From Lachnospiraceae bacterium (GTDB taxonomy: Bacteria; Bacillota; Clostridia; Lachnospirales; Lachnospiraceae): a stretch of 64,000 bases of DNA. The stretch is from assembly GCA_014804425.1 (NCBI GenBank), contig JAAUZV010000004.1, forward strand, positions 1-64,000. Direction: 5' to 3'. The translations under genes were made by a program, and so were the position numbers. The notes beneath the pieces are model-generated. The model was not told the DNA's origin and did no database searches. It saw only the letters and a program-made list of their open reading frames with translations. Shown here in pieces: positions 59,133 to 64,000 of the stretch; the stretch's first letter is position 1; every line of letters begins with the position of its first letter.

Positions 59133-59176
59133 GATAGTAAATCCTTGTCTAAAAAGCTACTGGTTTTTTCGTGCCT

Positions 59177-59560
59177 TCAAAATCTATGAACATCTTCTCT
59201 CCAACTTTTATCATGTTGAATACTATAATATCCTCCAAGACAACCAATATTACAACATTCTATTTGAATTTCCTGCTCTTCAGATCCAAGTTTTTCTGGA
59301 TTTATTAGGAAGTTAGCAATTATCTCGTCAATATAATTAAATTCATTTTTTATATCACTAATTTCATGCTTTTTGTAATATCCACATTCTCTTTCAATAC
59401 AATTACCATTTCCTACATGTACTTCCTTAATTAATTTTTTATTATTAATATCTTCTATTTTTTCTAACTGATTTTCCCAGTGGTCTGCTTCACTTTGTGA
59501 AACACTGTTCTTATTGATATTAAACCAATAATATCTAAATCCTTTTGTTGATTTATTCAT
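59177..59560 (-). CDS. Hypothetical protein of AT-rich region
   Basis: 127 residues; ATG at 59560. Soluble, with FRYYWFNINKNSVSQSEADH, GNGNCIERECGYYKKHEISD and a Cys pair near the end (ECCNIGCLGG). Not recognised. The preceding sequence (59610-59684) encodes a GIY-YIG-like N-terminus in another frame, so this may be the displaced remainder of such a protein. The low GC marks the start of a cluster of foreign-looking genes. Confidence 0.4.
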   Translation of the reverse strand: MNKSTKGFRYYWFNINKNSVSQSEADHWENQLEKIEDINNKKLIKEVHVGNGNCIERECGYYKKHEISDIKNEFNYIDEIIANFLINPEKLGSEEQEIQIECCNIGCLGGYYSIQHDKSWREDVHRF

Positions 59561-59609
59561 TTTAGATCATATTGGTAGCTTTATTTTGTTGAAGTTCTTC
59601 TCCTATGAA

Positions 59610-59684
59610 CTAACATTCTTTTTCAAAATTATTTGTAATCCCAACGTAATAATTACCAGAGTAATTATACCCCAGTACATACAA
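59610..59684 (-). pseudogene. GIY-YIG-like N-terminal relic
   Basis: On the minus strand LYVLGYNYSGNYYVGITNNF then EKEC and a stop at 59610. This resembles the first strands of a GIY-YIG nuclease (IYVLE...GKYYVGxTNN). It is too short to be functional and is followed by several stops before the frame of 59560. Confidence 0.3.
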
Positions 59685-59740
59685 GTTCAATTTCGTTCTT
59701 TTCTTCACTAGATAATTTAATCTCCCCACAAAATAGAATT

Positions 59741-60190
59741 TCAAAGTTCATATTTCTCAAGTAGTCCTATAACATTCTTACATGTTCGATTTACATTTTT
59801 ACCTTCAAGAAACTTCTTATATTTTTTCCTTTGATTTTCCCATCTTTTATCTCCATCATCCACAATAGACCATATTACTTCTCTTTCTGGGCTTTCAAAA
59901 GGAATTTTAATTGGGAATTCAAAACCACCAACTTCATCTGTTATTTTCTTTACTTCAATACTATGTTTTAAACAATTATTGGCATATTTAAATGCAGATA
60001 AAATTTCTTTATCCTGCTCTCTCACATCTATTCTCTCTGCATAGTCTAATATCCAATGTAAACATGTACCAACCACAAAAAATATTTCTCTTTTTCCTTC
60101 ATCATCATAAACTGTCATATTTAATATTTTATGTATTTCATTACTCATTTTCTCAAAAGAAAACTTCATTGAATATAGAAAATTATTCAT
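59741..60190 (-). CDS. Hypothetical protein, helical, HEPN-like
   Basis: 149 residues; ATG at 60190. Mainly helical: FSFEKMSNEIHKILNMTVYD, REIFFVVGTCLHWILDYAER, SAFKYANNCLKHSIEVKKIT. An Asn-x-x-Lys-His helix in a short all-helical protein recalls HEPN-type proteins, but the RxxxxH RNase signature is not clear. Next to the membrane-anchored protein at 60219 on the same strand. Function unknown. Confidence 0.45.
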   Translation of the reverse strand: MNNFLYSMKFSFEKMSNEIHKILNMTVYDDEGKREIFFVVGTCLHWILDYAERIDVREQDKEILSAFKYANNCLKHSIEVKKITDEVGGFEFPIKIPFESPEREVIWSIVDDGDKRWENQRKKYKKFLEGKNVNRTCKNVIGLLEKYEL

Positions 60191-60218
60191 TCTTAAAACC
60201 AGCCTTTCATGGTATCTA

Positions 60219-60785
60219 TTATGATTCTTTTATGGGATTATTCATGAAATAATCTTTATACTTTTCTTTTTTAATCAAAACTTTCTTTTTTCTATTTTTT
60301 TCATTTATGTACCTTAAATACACCCTTGTTGTATTCCAAATATGTTTAAGTGAACCATCACTCTCTGATATCCAATTCTGCAGTTCAATGTGTATTATAG
60401 ATTTGGGTGGAATATTTATTGGTAATATATCATCATAACATACAAATGCACTGCTCATTCGCTTAGTAGATTCATCTTTGGGAATATTACGATATAATTC
60501 CTCCTTTCCATTTGAAAATATAATTTCAATATTTCTCATTATTTTTGTCTCTCTGCTACTATTATATAAATCAAACGATACTCGATATAAATAATCTTGC
60601 GTTTGTTCAATACTTGAACTTAAAGTCATACTTCCCATATTATTAAATTGAAATTTATCTTCCCATGCAGAAATGAATATATTAAGCTTTCCATGCTGAG
60701 ATAAATTATTTAAAATCCATCCTAATATTGTACCTCCCAAAGTACCTAAAATTCCCAATAAAGCTATTTGCATTTCTGAATCCAT
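60219..60785 (-). CDS. Membrane-anchored hypothetical protein
   Basis: 188 residues from the ATG at 60785, chosen because GGAGGGTTT precedes it; the open frame begins 12 codons earlier at an ATG that overlaps the end of the decayed gene upstream. One N-terminal span with glycines (IALLGILGTLGGTILGWILN), then a beta-rich cytosolic domain (TQDYLYRVSFDLYNSSRETK, ILPINIPPKSIIHIELQNWI) and a Lys-rich tail. No family recognised. Similar single-span proteins with immunoglobulin-like cytosolic domains occur as membrane effectors, but that is only analogy. Confidence 0.5.
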   Translation of the reverse strand: MDSEMQIALLGILGTLGGTILGWILNNLSQHGKLNIFISAWEDKFQFNNMGSMTLSSSIEQTQDYLYRVSFDLYNSSRETKIMRNIEIIFSNGKEELYRNIPKDESTKRMSSAFVCYDDILPINIPPKSIIHIELQNWISESDGSLKHIWNTTRVYLRYINEKNRKKKVLIKKEKYKDYFMNNPIKES

Positions 60786-60817
60786 AAACCCTCCATACAA
60801 TATAAAACTTATTTGTC

Positions 60818-61295
60818 TCATAGAAACAGCATTTCAAGCGATTCTCTATCTTCTCTTAATATTCCTAATCTTCCACATCTCCCTTTTAAAATGTACCCCC
60901 CCCCACACACAACACACAGATCAGAAATAGTCGTTATCTTCTCCCAGTTACAATCATAGCATTCAATATCATCTGGTAATTTGGCTTCCCAACATGGAAC
61001 TTTATGTTTTAATGATTTAATGACTTATTGCTTTTATGCTATCTACAAAACACCATATCTCGCGATTAAAATCTTCAAAATGCTCTTTGTAAAACACTGC
61101 GATCTGCTCATGAATGCGTTGAATCTGCCAGCGCATATACTCAGGATAATCTTCTATCCTAAATTCTTCGGAAAGATGATAATGAATATGCTGTGCATGA
61201 TGAGTTTGCTCCTAGGGTTCAAAATCAGCTACGAAGTATCTAATTGTTTTCGTATCCACGCCTCTCTTTTGGACAACATAAAAGCAACATTTCAT
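60818..61295 (-). pseudogene. Decayed gene with internal amber stop, frameshift and zinc-ribbon end
   Basis: ATG at 61295 behind AAAGGAGTAA: MKCCFYVVQKRGVDTKTIRY, FVADFEP, an in-frame TAG (codon 28), EQTHHAQHIHYHLSEEFRIE, DYPEYMRWQIQRIHEQIAVF, then a stop at 61017. In the next frame coding resumes at once: IKSLKHKVPCWEAKLPDDIE, CYDCNWEKITTISDLCVVCG, GGYILKGRCGRLGILRED, ending at 60818. CYDC and CVVC make a zinc ribbon. A run of nine G encodes Gly-Gly-Gly within it. One ancestral gene, now with two lesions. Family unknown. Confidence 0.5.
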
Positions 61296-61304
61296 TTACT
61301 CCTT

Positions 61305-61802
61305 TTATTGAATGGAAAGTCCTGCTTCAAATGCTGTAATCATCATTTCTATGGTATTAACAGAAATATCTTTATACTTAAAAAAATATAACATTAAATC
61401 CATAAAATTTTTAAACTTTTCATTATTGGCTTCTACATTCCTTCCCTGTAATAGTTTAGAAATAATAAAAGTAACGACAAACTTTTCATTAACAAAAATT
61501 AATTTTTCATCAACTTCTACGGATTTTATTTGAATAGGTTTATATTTTAATATCCAATATGACATATAAGCATAACTTTTTTGAATACTAACGTTTTTTA
61601 CCTCATGAAAAGATTTTATCTCTTTTATCGAATCAAAGTATTTTACAATCATATTATTAAATATTGTAATATTAATTTCTAACTTTTTAGTTTTATACTG
61701 ATTTGAAAATTCCATCATCATTTCAAGGATCATTTTATATTGCAATTTAATTTTTTCTTCTCCAAAATATTCTAATAGTTCTGAACCATAATTAAAACTC
61801 AT
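61305..61802 (-). CDS. Hypothetical protein of AT-rich cluster
   Basis: 165 residues; ATG at 61802. Helical and hydrophilic with aromatic patches: SELLEYFGEEKIKLQYKMIL, SFHEVKNVSIQKSYAYMSYW, MDLMLYFFKYKDISVNTIEM. No recognised domain and no clear membrane span. It starts 5 bases after the previous gene and ends 9 bases before the decayed gene, so it belongs to one transcript with the membrane genes upstream. Confidence 0.5.
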   Translation of the reverse strand: MSFNYGSELLEYFGEEKIKLQYKMILEMMMEFSNQYKTKKLEINITIFNNMIVKYFDSIKEIKSFHEVKNVSIQKSYAYMSYWILKYKPIQIKSVEVDEKLIFVNEKFVVTFIISKLLQGRNVEANNEKFKNFMDLMLYFFKYKDISVNTIEMMITAFEAGLSIQ

Positions 61803-61807
61803 ATAAT

Positions 61808-62080
61808 CTACCCCACTCTAATTTCTTCAAATATATCTTTTTTAATAAATTCATTAAACATTTCAGATGCATCTTTAAAATTTTCTGTATTTTTAATATT
61901 ATAGTCATTAATACACTCAGTATTGTTGTTATTGATAATATCGCTTATAATATTTTCATCATAAATATATTCTTTTTTTGAAAGTTCTCTTTTTTCTAAT
62001 AATATCATTATTGTTGCCCAAACAACACCAAGAATAAAAATAACAAACAAATATATATAAGTATATGAGTTAATTGTCAT
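61808..62080 (-). CDS. Small single-span membrane protein
   Basis: 90 residues; ATG at 62080. One N-terminal span (TYIYLFVIFILGVVWATIMI), then an acidic, Asn-rich cytosolic tail (SDIINNNNTECINDYNIKNT) ending in a helix (EMFNEFIKKDIFEEI). It starts 4 bases after the four-span gene. Not recognised. Confidence 0.5.
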   Translation of the reverse strand: MTINSYTYIYLFVIFILGVVWATIMILLEKRELSKKEYIYDENIISDIINNNNTECINDYNIKNTENFKDASEMFNEFIKKDIFEEIRVG

Positions 62081-62084
62081 TATT

Positions 62085-62468
62085 TTACTCCTTTTCTATT
62101 ATTATTTTAAATGATAAATAAACGAAATTTGCAAGAATCTTAGCCGGGTAAACAGTTATCATTGCATAATAATATTTCATTTCAATTTGGATAAATTCAG
62201 GAAAAAATACATTTATTCCAAGTATAATTAATAAAAATCCGGTTAGAACAAGCAAAATCCAATAACTAATTTTTTTTAATTTCTTATTATGTTTTAGAAA
62301 AAAAGTATCCATGACTTCAATCGTAAATGGTGCTATAAACAGAAAAGCATTTTGATAAAATTCATTTTTTGAATTTATAGTCATAACATAGGATAACACT
62401 ATTATAAATAGTGCAATGAATTGTATTAATGCCTCAATTCTATAATTTCCCTTAAATTTATCATCCAT
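62085..62468 (-). CDS. Four-span membrane protein
   Basis: 127 residues; ATG at 62468. Four hydrophobic spans: ALIQFIALFIIVLSYVM, FYQNAFLFIAPFTIEVM, YWILLVLTGFLLIILGI and YPAKILANFVYLSF. Charged ends are short. The topology recalls small membrane effectors or immunity proteins, but no family is recognised. Directly followed by the single-span gene. Confidence 0.5.
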   Translation of the reverse strand: MDDKFKGNYRIEALIQFIALFIIVLSYVMTINSKNEFYQNAFLFIAPFTIEVMDTFFLKHNKKLKKISYWILLVLTGFLLIILGINVFFPEFIQIEMKYYYAMITVYPAKILANFVYLSFKIIIEKE

Positions 62469-62534
62469 GTATTTGTCACCTTTATAATTCTAATTTTCAC
62501 ATGAAAATCGGATTTCAAGTATATCATTCTATGA

Positions 62535-62963
62535 TTATTTGAATCCTAATTCCTTCATTTTGTCCTGCACCTTCTTTTTTCTTTTCTCAATATTTTTTAT
62601 TTGAATATCGCTTGTTGATGATTGCGTCACTGGCCTTAAATCATCTATATATTTTAATTCTGTCTTCTTATATGTGTCTTTATTAGCTTGTGTATCTTTT
62701 TTTAAATCAAGACCTTCGAGGACACTAAATTTTAGCATTAAATCATCATTATTCTTATCATTATCTTCTAATCCAAAAAGTTCAGGCTTATCATCGAAAA
62801 CATATAAGTGTCTCCCACATCTTCTTGCAATCCATACTGATTCTCCTATATATAACGATATTGAATCATCTATTCCTTTTTTCTTTAATTCGACGTGGTA
62901 AACGCCACCTTTAATCGCTCTTTTATCAAATCCATCCTCTGTCCAAAAAAAATCTATAATCAT
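62535..62963 (-). CDS. GIY-YIG-like nuclease domain protein
   Basis: 142 residues; ATG at 62963 after AGATGGAGG. GGVYHVELKKKGIDDSISLY then YIGESVWIARRCGRHLYVF gives the two GIY-YIG strands, the Arg helix and a His; a Glu (TELKYIDDLRP) in the right place could be the metal ligand. Divergent for the family but with its order of motifs. Such domains cut DNA in homing, repair or restriction. It is encoded between membrane-protein genes in the AT-rich cluster. Confidence 0.6.
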   Translation of the reverse strand: MIIDFFWTEDGFDKRAIKGGVYHVELKKKGIDDSISLYIGESVWIARRCGRHLYVFDDKPELFGLEDNDKNNDDLMLKFSVLEGLDLKKDTQANKDTYKKTELKYIDDLRPVTQSSTSDIQIKNIEKRKKKVQDKMKELGFK

Positions 62964-62989
62964 ATTTTATACCTCCATCTTCTGTAAAT

Positions 62990-63424
62990 CTAAATCAATC
63001 CATAAATATTCTGATATTGTTCAATGGCTTCAATGCTTCCCTTAATATCCATAAAGCAAGTCAACATAGATATTGCTATCTCAATGAATAAAATGATTGA
63101 TGTTGCTCTATTTGGATGGATACATGCTATTTTTTTATTACATCTAAATACCATGTACATAAAATTTATAAGTATTAATGTTACAACAAATAAAACAATG
63201 TCAACTAAAATAATTATGAAATTTTGTTTTACAATTTTCTTCGCATCATATATTATGCCTTCAAGTATTATACAATAAAAATCCATCGCATCTTCCATGG
63301 AATAATATTTTTCCCTGTACTCATTTGATAGAGTCTTTGCTTCTTCATACTTTATACCATATTCTTTCTCCAATGATACTTGCCAGAATTTAACCATAAT
63401 ATTAGACACAATTATTATCCACAA
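62990..63424 (-). CDS. Membrane hypothetical protein, first gene of the AT-rich cluster
   Basis: 144 codons from a TTG at 63424; ATG at 63397 (MVKFWQVSLEKEYGIKYEEA) is an alternative, and neither has a strong ribosome binding site. Two clear C-terminal-half spans (FIIILVDIVLFVVTLILINF; TSIILFIEIAISMLTCFM) and a charged N-terminal helix. Not recognised. It ends 26 bases before the GIY-YIG-like gene. Confidence 0.45.
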   Translation of the reverse strand: MWIIIVSNIMVKFWQVSLEKEYGIKYEEAKTLSNEYREKYYSMEDAMDFYCIILEGIIYDAKKIVKQNFIIILVDIVLFVVTLILINFMYMVFRCNKKIACIHPNRATSIILFIEIAISMLTCFMDIKGSIEAIEQYQNIYGLI

Positions 63425-63584
63425 TATGATTAACAGTAGATATAATAAAAATTACTATCGCTATCATAATAATCATTCATCACCCAACATCCTCTTTTGT
63501 TTCAACAACAAAATCAAGTTTTTAACTACACCACATAATCATATGGTGTCTTTTTCTGTGCTGGTTTACGCTTTTGTAACGTCT

Positions 63585-63715
63585 CTATCGCTTTTTTTCA
63601 GCGTCATATAGTCTGTGTTTTGGAAGTCTTAATGTTTTTCCATGTTGTGTTTTAATTAAAACAAGATTTCCACTAACAGACACCACATCAGCCAACACAA
63701 CCTTTAATCTCACAA
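63585..63715 (-). pseudogene. 3' end of an unidentified gene cut by an IS256 remnant
   Basis: The minus strand reads GDTFVRLKVVLADVVSVSGN, LVLIKTQHGKTLRLPKHRLY, DAEKKR, stop at 63585: regular beta strands of a real protein's C-terminus. The upstream half is replaced from about 63710 by the IS256 fragment on the other strand, so the longer open frame to 63860 is an artefact. Family unknown. Confidence 0.4.
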
Positions 63716-63911
63716 AAGTATCTCCGGGCACCATCTGCAATCTCACCCAAAAGGCTATGAACATATCGAAACCTGGCACTCCCCTCGGCTGACCGGCGAA
63801 TACCCGTATGCCTATGTAGACGGCGTTTACATAAAGCCCAGCTGGGGTTATAAGATTCAAAATGTCTCCATTCTAGTTGCAATACATGACATAGGGCGGG
63901 ATGATAAATAG
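63705..63911 (+). pseudogene. IS256 family transposase fragment, frameshifted
   Basis: LTKVSPGTICNLTQKA (from about 63705), then after a one-base shift near 63755 YEHIETWHSPRLTGEYPYAY, VDGVYIKPSWGYKIQNVSIL, VAIHDIG and a stop at 63909-63911. This is the central part of IS256 transposases, with the first catalytic Asp in YVDG. Both ends are missing. It corresponds to a different transposase region than the scar at 18644. Confidence 0.7.
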
Positions 63912-64000
63912 ATCTCCCTTTATAACACTTCCATTGTTGATTGGGCAAGTCCATTTTCCATCGCAAACGGCAGGCATCCGTCTTGCGTCACCACGATCAG

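Noticed and set aside
60896-60904. Nine-C run considered as evidence of an assembly artefact
   Set aside because: The flanking minus-strand frame reads through it sensibly (Cys-Gly-Gly-Gly-Tyr), so the tract length fits coding sequence as it stands.
63720-63860. N-terminal extension of the minus-strand frame at 63585-63860
   Set aside because: This part is antisense to a recognisable IS256 transposase fragment, so only the C-terminal 45 or so residues are likely real.
63920-64000. Open minus-strand stretch (LIVVTQDGCLPFAMENGLAQ) entering from the right edge
   Set aside because: Only 26 codons are visible and no family is recognisable, so it cannot be called a gene; a partial resemblance to 1896-1935 is short and may be chance.
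1-64000. CRISPR arrays, rRNA or complete tRNA genes
   Set aside because: No regularly spaced repeats with unique spacers and no rRNA segments or full cloverleafs were seen; only the tRNA-like scar near 17.9 kb.

Overview
The window looks like a chromosomal segment of a low-to-mid GC Firmicute, most likely a gut Lachnospiraceae / Clostridium cluster XIVa organism. That is inference from AGGAGG-type ribosome binding sites, the GHKL/LytTR two-component genes, BlaR1/BlaI, a DUF6774 protein, IorAB with a phenylacetate-CoA ligase, and several IS256/IS66 scars. Gene content is mixed: housekeeping-like operons alternate with accessory islands, and many genes are visibly broken.

Layout. 1-2.1 kb: restriction-like and small hypothetical genes, then a PIN toxin gene fused in frame to an antitoxin-like tail. 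2.4-4.6 kb: an EF-G paralogue. 4.7-10.7 kb: Fic protein; TetR next to a membrane protein resembling Pyr4-type terpene cyclases; a flavoprotein/LysR pair that both lost their 5' halves; a MATE exporter with its divergent PadR repressor. 11-13.6 kb: small protein, holin-like protein and sigma-like factor behind a structured leader, then an XRE regulator. 13.8-17.2 kb: DUF4268, macrodomain (frameshifted) and ImmA/IrrE-HTH operon. 17.2-21.1 kb: gene debris, IS256 scar, hypothetical genes. 21.3-25.2 kb: ABC transporter with an XRE/adhesin-like regulator. 25.5-26.9 kb: HD-GYP protein with a C-tract frameshift.

27-34.9 kb is a seven-gene minus-strand operon (thioesterase, acyl-CoA synthetase, Na+/solute symporter, IorA, IorB, phenylacetate-CoA ligase, ACT protein), bounded by a promoter and a strong terminator. 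It plausibly takes up and activates aryl or 2-oxo acids and makes or uses aryl-acyl-CoA. 35-40.3 kb holds a heterodimeric ABC exporter behind a GHKL kinase/LytTR regulator. 40.3-46 kb holds HipBA, an AAA ATPase and a BlaI/BlaR1-like pair, two of them with legible promoter-operators. 46.3-53.1 kb holds a hybrid histidine kinase, a SHOCT membrane protein flanked by 1-kb-spaced direct repeats, a DUF5050-like lipoprotein and a DUF342/FapA protein. 53.1-58.8 kb holds a hydrolase pseudogene, Rpn nuclease, VWA protein, HTH protein, MBL hydrolase, an intact macrodomain, a cupin and a truncated AraC fused to an IS66 remnant. 59.2-63.4 kb is a very AT-rich minus-strand cluster of membrane proteins, a GIY-YIG-like protein and unknowns, followed by another IS256 scar.

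No CRISPR array, rRNA or intact tRNA was seen. The best candidates for undescribed biology are the DUF4268/macrodomain/ImmA-HTH operon, the PIN-antitoxin fusion with an internal start, the structured leader of the sigma-like gene, the terpene-cyclase-like pair and the AT-rich membrane cluster.
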